Positions 8,829-15,917 of a stretch of DNA of 28,776 bases are shown in pieces. The notes under the pieces are model-generated. The model worked only from the letters and a program-made list of their open reading frames with translations, did not search any database and was not told the DNA's origin. Within the stretch, counting starts at the first letter, position 1. Every line of letters starts with the position of its first letter. The DNA is taken from positions 1-28,776 of the forward strand of contig CAZMGT010000050.1 of the NCBI GenBank assembly GCA_964565895.1. Reading direction: 5' to 3'. Source of the DNA: CAZMGT01 sp964565895. Lineage in GTDB: Bacteria > Armatimonadota > Zipacnadia > UBA1398 > CAZMGT01. Both the position numbers and the translations under genes were made by a program.

Positions 8829-9979
8829 GTGTCAGCCCGGCACGCGAACGGCCCGCGCCAGAGGACGAGCGCCGCGCCGAGCGCGAGCTGCTCCCTGTGC
8901 CTCGGCCGCTCGTCGCCGTCGTGCGCACCTCTCCGGAAACGGTGCTCGAGGACTATGCCCGGGTAATGCGCCTCGCCCGCTACGAGGACTACCTGCCCAA
9001 GGACCGCGAAACGGCGCTGAAGATCAACATCTCCTGGCACCGCTGGTATCCCGCGTGCTCGACCACCCCGTGGCAGCTCGAGGGCGTGATCAAAACGATG
9101 CTCGACGACGGCTATCCCCGCGAGCTGCTCTATGGCGCGCACAACCGCACCGTGGTCGTTAGCGCCAAGCGCGGCGAGGTGGCCAACAAGCACAAGCCCG
9201 TGCTCGAAAAATATGGCGTGCGCAACATTCACCTATACGAAAACGAGGAGTGGGTAACCTATCACCCGCGGGGCAAAATGCGCGCCCTGCTCGAGATCTT
9301 CCCCAACGGCATCGAGATCCCCAAGCGGCTTATCGGGAGCAACATCGTTCACCTGCCCACCGTGAAGACGCACGTGTTTACCGTTACCACGGGGGCGATG
9401 AAAAACGCCTTTGGCGGGTTGCTGCACGAGCGCCGGCACTGGACGCACTCCGTGATCCACGAAACCCTCGTGGACCTGCTTACCATTCAGCGGGAGATCC
9501 ACACGGGGCTGTTTGCCGTGATGGACGGGACGTTTGCGGGGAGCGGCCCCGGTCCGCGGTGCATGGAGTGGTATGAGAAAGACGTTATCCTGGCCAGCGC
9601 CGACCAAGTGGCCATCGACGCCATTGCCGCCAAGCTCATGGGATTCGACCCTCTGTCTATCGGCTACATTAAAATGGCTCACGAGGCGGGACTGGGCTGC
9701 GGCGACCCGGAGAAGATCGAGCTCGTGGGCGACGACGTTTCCGGCGAGAGCTGGGGGTTTCGCGCCGACCAAAACACGTTCGCCAGCCGCGGGCAGAAGT
9801 TGATCTACTGGGGCCCGCTTAAGCCGCTCGAGAAGTTCCTCCTGCGCAGCGTCATTACCCCGTGGTCCTACCTCGCCTCCATCGCCTACCACGACTGGTA
9901 CTGGTATCCGCTCATCGGCAAAAGACGGGTAAAGAAGGCCCTGCAGACGAAGTGGGGCCGGCTGTTTCAGCAGTACTAG
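8825..9979 (+). CDS. DUF362 domain-containing protein
   Basis: A 384-residue DUF362 protein. The family pattern is visible in VAVVRTSPETVLEDYARVMRLA, LKINISWH, IVHLPTVKTHVFTVTTGAMKNAFGG and ADQVAIDAIAAKLMGFDP. Some DUF362 proteins carry an iron-sulfur ferredoxin domain, but this one has no such cysteine cluster, and no signal peptide is seen. The biochemical function of the family is unsettled. The C-terminal 60 residues are rich in Trp, Tyr and basic residues and may be membrane-associated. The GTG start overlaps the HEAT gene stop by four bases, with GAGAGGGG upstream. A stem-loop follows the stop codon. Confidence 0.88.
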   Translation: MSVSPARERPAPEDERRAERELLPVPRPLVAVVRTSPETVLEDYARVMRLARYEDYLPKDRETALKINISWHRWYPACSTTPWQLEGVIKTMLDDGYPRELLYGAHNRTVVVSAKRGEVANKHKPVLEKYGVRNIHLYENEEWVTYHPRGKMRALLEIFPNGIEIPKRLIGSNIVHLPTVKTHVFTVTTGAMKNAFGGLLHERRHWTHSVIHETLVDLLTIQREIHTGLFAVMDGTFAGSGPGPRCMEWYEKDVILASADQVAIDAIAAKLMGFDPLSIGYIKMAHEAGLGCGDPEKIELVGDDVSGESWGFRADQNTFASRGQKLIYWGPLKPLEKFLLRSVITPWSYLASIAYHDWYWYPLIGKRRVKKALQTKWGRLFQQY

Positions 9980-10001
9980 GCTCGCCGGCAGACCGGCGAG
10001 C
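9980..10001. terminator. Stem-loop between convergent genes
   Basis: GCTCGCCGG at 9980-9988 pairs perfectly with CCGGCGAGC at 9993-10001, loop CAGA. It starts at the base after the DUF362 stop and lies 20 bases from the end of the PHP gene on the other strand. There is no T-tract on either strand, so it could be a transcript-stabilising hairpin and not an intrinsic terminator. Confidence 0.45.
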
Positions 10002-10021
10002 AAAGGGAACGCCGCGCGGGC

Positions 10022-11353
10022 TTATTCCACGTAAATCGGCGCGGCGAGCGCGGAGTATGGCTCGTCGGCGTAGAGCTGGAAGAGAAGAGGCCGGCCGCGG
10101 CACGTCTCCGCGGGAAGGGTAACCTCCACCTCGGCGCTAACCCGCCCCCCGAGGGCCACGCGGCGGACGACCTCTCGCCCAGCGCGCACGGAGACGTGGC
10201 GCAAGGGGCGGTTAAACCACGCGCGGAGGAAAAACACAAGCTCGCTGCCTTCGCCGCGGATAACATCGCCCGGGCCCTGCCCGGCAGCGCTCTCGACAAG
10301 CAAAAACGGCCCGTTAGAGACGACCGTGCGCCCGGCGACAAGCGCGGCGAGGATCTCCTCGCGAGAGAGCGCGTGCGCGCGGGCGTATGTGCGCTGGGTG
10401 CCCACGGCGTTTCCCTGGCGCGCCCAGAGCTTCATCCGCGCCAGGCCCACGGCCTCGAGCACAGCGACATACTCGGGAATGCGCGACAGCGCCGCGCGGG
10501 GGTCGCGCAGGCCCTCGCGTTGGAGCTCGTTTGTTGTGTCGTGGCAGTCGCTGCCCGCGAGCGGGGCAAGCCGCCTTCCCTGCTCAAGCAGCTCGAAAAA
10601 CAGCTCCTCCGCCTGAAGGTCGGGCTGGGCGGGCGCGGGAGGCATGGGCGGGAGCGAGCCTTGGTGCACGACCTCGAGCCCGTGGAAGCCCTCCGTGTTC
10701 CAAAAGCGAAACGAAAGCTCGGGCACGGGGAAATTGGGGTGGGCGACGAACACCGCCCCGCCCAGGGCGCGCGCCTCGGCAAAAATGCGCTGCATTTGCT
10801 CCTCATCCGCGTTGTCCGCGCCGCGCACCTCGCCCGAGGCACCGAGCACGAGAATGTGCCCCGCGCCGGTAGACACCTCCTCGCCGACGATGGGCAAAAA
10901 CGCCTCGTCCGCGCAGGCGAGCCACTCCTGCGCCCCGTCCATCGTGTCGTGGTCGGTCAGCGCGCACCAGGAGAGGTCCGCCGCGCGCGCGGCGTGGGCG
11001 ATCTCCTGCGGCGTTTGCCGGCCGTCGCTATATAGGCTGTGCACGTGCGGGTCGCCCGGGTAGTAGCCGTAGAGCCTGGGGTCGCACAGGCGCTCGAGGA
11101 CGACCCTGCGCGAGATGCGCTCGCCCGGGCGAACATCTAACGCCCCGATGTAGCGCGACCACAGCGGCCCGCGGTCGACCTCGAGCGACAGGGGCTGTGG
11201 GGGGATGTCGCTAAACGTTGCACAGCCGGCGGCGTCTGTAAACGCTGCGCGGGAAAAGCGCCAGCCCTCGGAAAATAACAGCGCGCGGGCAACCAGCGGC
11301 TGCCCGGCGGAGTCGCAAACGCGAAGCTCGATCGTAGAGTGCTCTTCGCCCAC
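10022..11353 (-). CDS. CehA/McbA-type PHP-domain metallohydrolase
   Basis: A 443-residue protein with an N-terminal beta-rich region (about residues 1-95), then a PHP phosphoesterase-type domain. Metal ligands are visible in DPHVHSLYSDGR, ALTDHDTMDGA, IVGEEVSTGAGHILVLG, VFVAHPNFP and AGSDCHDT. This is the layout of the CehA/McbA subfamily, in which CehA is a carbaryl hydrolase; most relatives have unknown substrates. A beta-rich C-terminal segment (about residues 340-443) follows. The GTG start at 11353 has GGAAAAG about 8 bases upstream. It is the last gene of the four-gene minus-strand operon, 33 bases behind the HtrA-type protease. No signal peptide is seen. Confidence 0.87.
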   Translation of the reverse strand: MGEEHSTIELRVCDSAGQPLVARALLFSEGWRFSRAAFTDAAGCATFSDIPPQPLSLEVDRGPLWSRYIGALDVRPGERISRRVVLERLCDPRLYGYYPGDPHVHSLYSDGRQTPQEIAHAARAADLSWCALTDHDTMDGAQEWLACADEAFLPIVGEEVSTGAGHILVLGASGEVRGADNADEEQMQRIFAEARALGGAVFVAHPNFPVPELSFRFWNTEGFHGLEVVHQGSLPPMPPAPAQPDLQAEELFFELLEQGRRLAPLAGSDCHDTTNELQREGLRDPRAALSRIPEYVAVLEAVGLARMKLWARQGNAVGTQRTYARAHALSREEILAALVAGRTVVSNGPFLLVESAAGQGPGDVIRGEGSELVFFLRAWFNRPLRHVSVRAGREVVRRVALGGRVSAEVEVTLPAETCRGRPLLFQLYADEPYSALAAPIYVE

Positions 11354-11386
11354 AACGGTTTCTTTTCCGCGCGCGGCCCCTGGCGC

Positions 11387-12523
11387 TCAGTCCAGTACAT
11401 CGGGCCGCCGGGCAACGGTTACCCGCAGCTTTTCTTTGCGCCCGTTGCGCAACACGACAACGTTCACCGTCTCGCCCACCGGCGCCCGGGCCACAGCATC
11501 GAAAAGATCCTGCCGGTGGCGAATTTTCCGCCCGTTAAACTCCACGATAATGTCTCCGCGGCGAATGCCTGCCCGGTCCGCGGGCGAGTTTTTTTCCACG
11601 CGCTCCACATAGGCCCCTTCCCGAACGTCAATCCCCCTGTTCTTGGCCACCGTCTCGGTGATCTCGTAAGGGACGACGCCGATAAACCCGCGGATCACCC
11701 GCCCGTGGGCGCGCAACTGCTCGACAACCTCGCGCACGAGCGAGGAGGGGATGGCAAAGCCGATTCCCTCGCCCTGGCCGATGGCCGTGTTAATGCCCAC
11801 GAGCTTGCCGCGGGTGTCGAACAGGGGGCCGCCGCTGTTGCCCGGGTTAATCGCAGCGTCGGTTTGCAAGTAGCGGTCGTAGGGTCCGCCCAGCGAGCGC
11901 GCCTTGGCGCTCACTACGCCCACGGTAACGCTGCGCCCCAGGCCGAACGGGTTGCCGATGGCCATGACCCATTCCCCCACCTGGAGCTCCTCGTCGTCGC
12001 CGAACTGCGCCGCGGGCAGTCGTCGCTCGGCCTGGGCCTTGAGCAGGGCAATGTCCGTCCAGCGGTCGCTGCCCACAAGCTTGGCCGGGATCCGCTGGCG
12101 ATCGGCGAGGGTGACCACGATACACTTGGGCTTAATGTTCTCGATGACATGGGCGTTGGTGACCACGTATCCCTGGGGGTCAATGATTACGCCGGAGCCG
12201 AGAGCCGTCCAGCGCTCGGCCTGCTCCAGCCACGGGGGCAGGGCCCACGGGGTGCCATCGCCCCAGCGGGGGATGATCAGCTCGTCTACCGAGGCCAGGC
12301 CCTCGAGGCTGCTTGCCCCAACGCTGACCACCGTGGGCTCGAGCCGGCGCGCAAGCTCGGCAAACAGCCCCAGCTCGCCCGCAGAGCGCGGCCCCTGGCC
12401 CAGGGGACGAGGTACTTGCCCGCGGCCAGCTTCGCCGCCCAGCCGCTCGCTCGCCACATAGCCCACGGCAAAGCCCAGAGCGACGCCAAGCAGCAACAGG
12501 GCCAACGTGCGCAGGGCGCGCAT
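11387..12523 (-). CDS. HtrA/DegP-type serine protease with PDZ domain
   Basis: A trypsin-like HtrA protease with one PDZ domain, anchored by an N-terminal membrane segment (ALRTLALLLLGVALGFAVGYVA). Counting from ATG 12523, the catalytic triad is His125 (VTNAHVI), Asp157 (TDIALLKA) and Ser230 (NPGNSGGPLFD). The PDZ region is seen in GAYVERVEKNSPADRAGIRRGDIIVEFNGRKI. It probably acts in the periplasm or cell envelope on misfolded proteins. The ATG at 12523 is chosen because it directly precedes the membrane segment; a GTG at 12544, touching the stop of the kinase gene, is the alternative. It sits between the UbiB-like kinase and PHP genes in one operon. Confidence 0.93.
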   Translation of the reverse strand: MRALRTLALLLLGVALGFAVGYVASERLGGEAGRGQVPRPLGQGPRSAGELGLFAELARRLEPTVVSVGASSLEGLASVDELIIPRWGDGTPWALPPWLEQAERWTALGSGVIIDPQGYVVTNAHVIENIKPKCIVVTLADRQRIPAKLVGSDRWTDIALLKAQAERRLPAAQFGDDEELQVGEWVMAIGNPFGLGRSVTVGVVSAKARSLGGPYDRYLQTDAAINPGNSGGPLFDTRGKLVGINTAIGQGEGIGFAIPSSLVREVVEQLRAHGRVIRGFIGVVPYEITETVAKNRGIDVREGAYVERVEKNSPADRAGIRRGDIIVEFNGRKIRHRQDLFDAVARAPVGETVNVVVLRNGRKEKLRVTVARRPDVLD

Positions 12524-12544
12524 GCTCCCGTCCACCGCTCTCAC

Positions 12545-14191
12545 CTACCCCAGCCGCCCGGAGCGGTAGATGTGCCAGAGCAACACTGCAGCAAGCGCCC
12601 CGGACACAGCAAAGCTAATCATCCCCGCCACGGGGTAGCCGTGAATGCGCGGAGGCATGTCCGCTTGGACGAGAATAGAAGAGCCTACGATACACGCCGA
12701 GACAACAAGCGCCCACGCCAACCGGTTTACCGTTCTGTCCAGCCGCGCGCCAAACTCCTCCAACCCGCGGTGCAGGACGTTGACGCGCATCTCGCCGCGG
12801 GCCGCCTTGCGCAGAACTTCGCCCACAGCGCGCGGGGCGTCGAGGAGAAGCTCAACGAGGTCGTGCCCCGTGTCCACCAGGGCGGCAACAAGCCGCGCGG
12901 GCTCCAGCCTCCCCGCCATCACCTGGAGCACGGACTCCTCGGCGGCCTTGAGCGTGTCGAACTGGGGATCGAGCCGGCGGCAGACGCCCTCGAACACAAT
13001 AAACGTTTTCACAAGCAAAGCGATCTCCGAGGGCACGGCCACGCGATGCTCGCGAAACACCTTGAGCCCATCGCGAAGCACGGCGCTCACCTTCCGCTCC
13101 TCGGGAAGCTGCGAGCGGAACCCGCGGATAACCCGCGCCACATCGTCGGCGAACGCCGCGTAGTCCACCTCCACTTTCTCCCCGCACAGGCTGAGGAGAT
13201 CGTCGGCGAACCGCCCAGGGTCCTCGCGCCGCAGGGCAAGCAGCATGTCCACGAGCACGTCGCGCGCGTGGCGGTCGAGATAGCCCACGAGGCCGAAGTC
13301 CAAAAGGCCAATGCGCCCGTCTTCGAAGACGACGACGTTGCCCGGGTGCGGGTCGGCGTGAAACAGGCCGTCGACGTAGATCTGGCGGAACATAATTTTG
13401 GCCAGCCGCTGGGCGACCTCGGCGCGGTCTACGCCCAGCCGGCGCAGGCCCTCTTCGTCCTTAACCTTCACCCCGCGAATGCGCTTAAGGACAAGCACGC
13501 GCGAGGAGCAATAGTCCCAGATAACCTCGGGGATGACGACGCTGGCGACGTCGGCCATGTTCTCGCGGATGCGGTCGGTGTTTCGCCCCTCGTGGTTAAA
13601 GTCCAGCTCCTCGCGTAGGCGGCGGGCCAGCTCGTCGGTAAGCGCAAGCAGGTCGTAGCGCTTGAGCTGGGGGAAGGTGGCCTCGAGCGCGCGGGCGGCA
13701 AGATAGAGGAGCTGGATGTCGGTTTCGATAATCCTGCGCGCCTCGGGGCGCTGGACTTTAACGACAACCTCGCCCACGCCCTCGATGCGCGCGGCGTGCA
13801 CCTGGGCGAGCGAGGCGGCGGCGAACGGCTCGGGATCAAACTCGGCGAAAATCTCCTCCGGCGGGGCGCCCAGCTCGGCCTCGATCACCTCGCGCACCTG
13901 CTCGATGGGAAACGGCTCGCCCTCGTCCTGCAGCTTTTCCAGCTCCGCGACGTACTCCTGGGGAATGATGTCCGCGCGCGTGCTTAGGATCTGCCCCACC
14001 TTGACATAGGTCGGCCCGAGCTCGGCAAGCAGCGCGCGCAAGCGGTCCGGAGGCAAGACGATCGGCCCCTCGTGGGGCCGCCCGCGCACCCCGCGCTCAA
14101 AGCCCACGATCCTCCCCGCGGACTCCCACCCGTGCCGGGCGAGGATGCGCGCGATCTCCGCGATGCGCGCCGCGTTTTGACGAAAGGGCAT
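12545..14191 (-). CDS. AarF/ABC1/UbiB-family atypical kinase
   Basis: A 548-residue member of the UbiB/ABC1 atypical kinase-like family. The family-specific KxGQ motif is KVGQILSTRADIIP at about residues 64-77. An alanine-rich nucleotide loop (FAAASLAQVHAARI), the lysine strand VVVKVQRP, the catalytic HADPHPGN and the metal-binding LLDFGLVG are all present. The C-terminus has two predicted membrane helices, as in bacterial UbiB. The family supports isoprenoid quinone biosynthesis or lipid handling, often by ATPase activity. Here the organism makes menaquinone by the futalosine route, so the role cannot be the classical ubiquinone one. GGAGG lies 7 bases before the ATG. Confidence 0.92.
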   Translation of the reverse strand: MPFRQNAARIAEIARILARHGWESAGRIVGFERGVRGRPHEGPIVLPPDRLRALLAELGPTYVKVGQILSTRADIIPQEYVAELEKLQDEGEPFPIEQVREVIEAELGAPPEEIFAEFDPEPFAAASLAQVHAARIEGVGEVVVKVQRPEARRIIETDIQLLYLAARALEATFPQLKRYDLLALTDELARRLREELDFNHEGRNTDRIRENMADVASVVIPEVIWDYCSSRVLVLKRIRGVKVKDEEGLRRLGVDRAEVAQRLAKIMFRQIYVDGLFHADPHPGNVVVFEDGRIGLLDFGLVGYLDRHARDVLVDMLLALRREDPGRFADDLLSLCGEKVEVDYAAFADDVARVIRGFRSQLPEERKVSAVLRDGLKVFREHRVAVPSEIALLVKTFIVFEGVCRRLDPQFDTLKAAEESVLQVMAGRLEPARLVAALVDTGHDLVELLLDAPRAVGEVLRKAARGEMRVNVLHRGLEEFGARLDRTVNRLAWALVVSACIVGSSILVQADMPPRIHGYPVAGMISFAVSGALAAVLLWHIYRSGRLG

Positions 14192-14209
14192 GGTTTGGCC
14201 TCCGCTCGC

Positions 14210-15322
14210 CTAGCGCGCGCTCAGGTTTGTGCGCAGCGCGCGCAGCTTCCCGTCCCACGACCCGAAGTATAACAGATTACCGACGAGCACCGGACCGCTC
14301 GCGATCGGTCCGCCCGCGGCAAATGTCGCCAAAAGCTTCGGCTCGCCGAGAACAGACACCGCGCGCAGCAGGCCGTCGTCCGAGCCGAAGTAAAGCACGT
14401 TGTCGCGCAGGGCAAAGCGCGAGCGCACGGCGCCGCCCGTGGCCAGCTTCCACAGCACCCGCCCGGCGCGCAAGTCCGCGGCGTAGGCGCAGCCGTCGTT
14501 GGAGCCGAAGTATACCGTGTCGCCCACGAGGAGGGGCACGGAGCGCACGGGCCCGCCGGTGGCAAACTCGGCGATAAAGTCCGCGGCGCGCAGGTCGGCG
14601 ACATAAAGCCGGCCGTCGTCGCTGCCCAGAACGGCCCCGCCGGGCGCGAGAACGACGGGCGAGTGGATCGCCCCCTCGGTAAACAGCTTCTGGCTCTCCC
14701 AGCGGCCAAGGTCGATAATGTGCAGGGCGCCATCGCCGGTGCCCAGGAGGAGCCGGCAGTCGCTTGCGGTAAGGTCTACGCAGCAGAAGCTGCCCAGGGG
14801 CAGAGGATCGCGGCTGCGCAGGCCTGTCGCGCGGTCGAACGCATAAAGATATCCGTCGTCGCTGCCCACATATACGTGTTCCCCAACCACAATGGGCGCG
14901 CCCTCAATGGGGCCGTTCGTCTGCCCCGCGCCTGGGGCATCCCACACAGGCCGGCCGCCCTCGGCCGAGAGAGCGTGCAGCCGGTAGTCGTCTGCGCCGA
15001 CGTAAATTGTCCCGTCGCACTCTATGGGCGTGGCCCGCGTGGGCAGGGGAAAAAGCTCGCTCCAGACAACCTCGCCCGTGCGCCGGTCGAGGCACCAGAA
15101 GGTGCCATCGCTAGAGCCGAAGTAAACCTTGTCGCCGACAACGAGGGGCGAGCCGAAGATCGGGCCAAATGTGCGGTGTTCCCAGGCGAGGCGAAGCCCC
15201 GGGGGCGCGTTTTTCAACGCGCGGGGAATAACGAGCAGCGCGGCAAGCGCCAGGGCGAGGGCGCAGCCTGCACCCAGGGCCAGAGGCCGGCGAAAGCGCT
15301 GCGATTTGCGCACGTGGGGCAT
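14210..15322 (-). CDS. Membrane-anchored PQQ/BamB-like beta-propeller protein
   Basis: About 370 residues with an N-terminal membrane anchor (about residues 15-35, LALGAGCALALALAALLVI) and then a beta-propeller of about eight blades. The blades share a motif such as VYFGSSDGTFWCLDRRTGEVVW, VYVGSDDGYLYAFDRATG, VYFGSNDGCAYAADLRAG, LYFGSDDGLLRAV and LYFGSWDGKLRAL. This resembles PQQ-enzyme repeats and BamB, but nothing shows that PQQ is bound. It is likely an envelope-facing scaffold. The ATG at 15322 is preferred to TTG at 15325 because AAGGGAG sits upstream. First gene of the minus-strand operon, with a candidate promoter at 15386-15414. Confidence 0.87.
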   Translation of the reverse strand: MPHVRKSQRFRRPLALGAGCALALALAALLVIPRALKNAPPGLRLAWEHRTFGPIFGSPLVVGDKVYFGSSDGTFWCLDRRTGEVVWSELFPLPTRATPIECDGTIYVGADDYRLHALSAEGGRPVWDAPGAGQTNGPIEGAPIVVGEHVYVGSDDGYLYAFDRATGLRSRDPLPLGSFCCVDLTASDCRLLLGTGDGALHIIDLGRWESQKLFTEGAIHSPVVLAPGGAVLGSDDGRLYVADLRAADFIAEFATGGPVRSVPLLVGDTVYFGSNDGCAYAADLRAGRVLWKLATGGAVRSRFALRDNVLYFGSDDGLLRAVSVLGEPKLLATFAAGGPIASGPVLVGNLLYFGSWDGKLRALRTNLSAR

Positions 15323-15380
15323 CAAACTCCCTTGGGCGCGACGGGCCGGCGGCTAGGGCTTTGCGCCGCGCGGCAGGTTT

Positions 15381-15398
15381 GGGGCATTATAATGCCCC
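15381..15398. repeat. 18-base perfect palindrome over a -10 element
   Basis: The sequence GGGGCATTATAATGCCCC is its own reverse complement. TATAAT can be read on both strands within it. Its position over the likely minus-strand -10 suggests an operator, though the regulator is unknown. Confidence 0.7.
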
Positions 15399-15414
15399 GC
15401 CGGGCCGTTGTGGA
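15386..15414 (-). promoter_or_regulatory. Candidate promoter of the propeller-kinase-protease-PHP operon
   Basis: On the minus strand TATAAT (15386-15391) lies 17 bases downstream of TCCACA (15409-15414). The -10 is perfect and the -35 matches four of six consensus bases. Transcription would begin near 15379, about 57 bases before the ATG at 15322. The -10 lies inside the palindrome at 15381-15398. Confidence 0.55.
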
Positions 15415-15448
15415 GCGCGGAGAAGACGCGGCAAGCGCAGACAAATTA

Positions 15449-15498
15449 GAATGTTCGGGCGCCAAGGGGGAAAGGGCAGAGGCAGCGCCCGAACATTC
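15449..15498. repeat. 14-base-pair perfect inverted repeat with purine-rich loop
   Basis: GAATGTTCGGGCGC at 15449-15462 is exactly inverted at 15485-15498. The 22-base spacer is almost all purines on the plus strand. A TAGAAT sequence overlaps its left edge (15447-15452). It could be a large operator or an RNA hairpin; no T-tract follows. Confidence 0.75.
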
Positions 15499-15602
15499 CC
15501 AGCCGCAGCGGAGGCGGCGAGGTAGGTAGGCCTGCCGGCAAGCATTCGCTGGGGCGCCGAAGCATAAGTTTGCTGCCGGCCAGGCTCTTGGGCCGGGCCG
15601 CC

Positions 15603-15624
15603 GCGTCCCGAAAGCGTCCCGACC
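15603..15624 (+). repeat. Tandem direct repeat with 11-base period
   Basis: GCGTCCCGA occurs at 15603-15611 and again at 15614-15622. The 11-base spacing, about one helical turn, is the arrangement typical of OmpR/PhoB-family response-regulator sites. The link is inferred from spacing alone. Confidence 0.4.
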
Positions 15625-15878
15625 CTCCCAACCTAACCCTAGCACGCCGTAGCGGGCTAGGCCAATTGCCCACGCGGCTCATTTTTTTGAGCCCGCTGGC
15701 TCACCCCGCACCGCGCAAAACCTGGCCCTGCCCGACGGCCTGGCCGCTCTTGCCTCCGGTCGGCAAGCGCTCGCTGCATGGGGAAACAGATGATGAAGGA
15801 AAACGCAGGGGCGAGTTAGAATACACCGCAGGCCCTAGGAGGCGCGGGCAAATTGCTTGCCGCGCCTCTTATATTGCC

Positions 15879-15901
15879 TGGGCGGGGGCGGCCCGCCCAG
15901 A
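15879..15901 (+). other. Hairpin just upstream of the cytochrome operon start
   Basis: CTGGGCGGG pairs with CCCGCCCAG around the loop GGCGG, ending about 6 bases before the weak AAGG ribosome-binding site of the cytochrome gene. A second stem (GAGGCGCGG with CCGCGCCTC) lies immediately upstream at about 15839-15868. They may modulate translation or readthrough into the operon. Confidence 0.5.
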
Positions 15902-15917
15902 GCGACAAGGTTTTGCC

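Larger units (their letters stand above)
15323..15917. other. 595-base divergent intergenic region rich in repeats
   Basis: This region separates the propeller operon (-) from the cytochrome operon (+). I see no convincing gene in it; the frame of the cytochrome gene is open back to 15570, but that extension is low-complexity Pro/Arg-rich sequence. It contains an 18-base palindrome with a minus-strand -10 element (15381-15398), a perfect 14-base-pair inverted repeat (15449-15498), a tandem direct repeat with 11-base period (15603-15624) and several short hairpins close to the cytochrome start. Confidence 0.75.

Noticed and set aside
11339..13618. A 759-codon open frame on the plus strand
   Set aside because: It lies antisense to the HtrA and UbiB-like genes, which have clear catalytic motifs. 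Its translation is low-complexity His/Ala/Arg-rich sequence with no domain, as expected from GC-rich coding shadows.
15570..15917. N-terminal extension of the cytochrome b/c protein by 116 residues
   Set aside because: The extension is Pro/Arg-rich with no homology pattern, whereas ATG 15918 begins a proper signal sequence and has AAGG at the right distance.
15323..15917. A c-di-GMP (GEMM) riboswitch, as found ahead of cytochrome genes in some metal reducers
   Set aside because: I looked on both strands for the GGGCAAACC and GGGACGCAAAGCC conserved blocks and did not find them. A partial GGGACGC match on the minus strand is not followed by AAAGCC.
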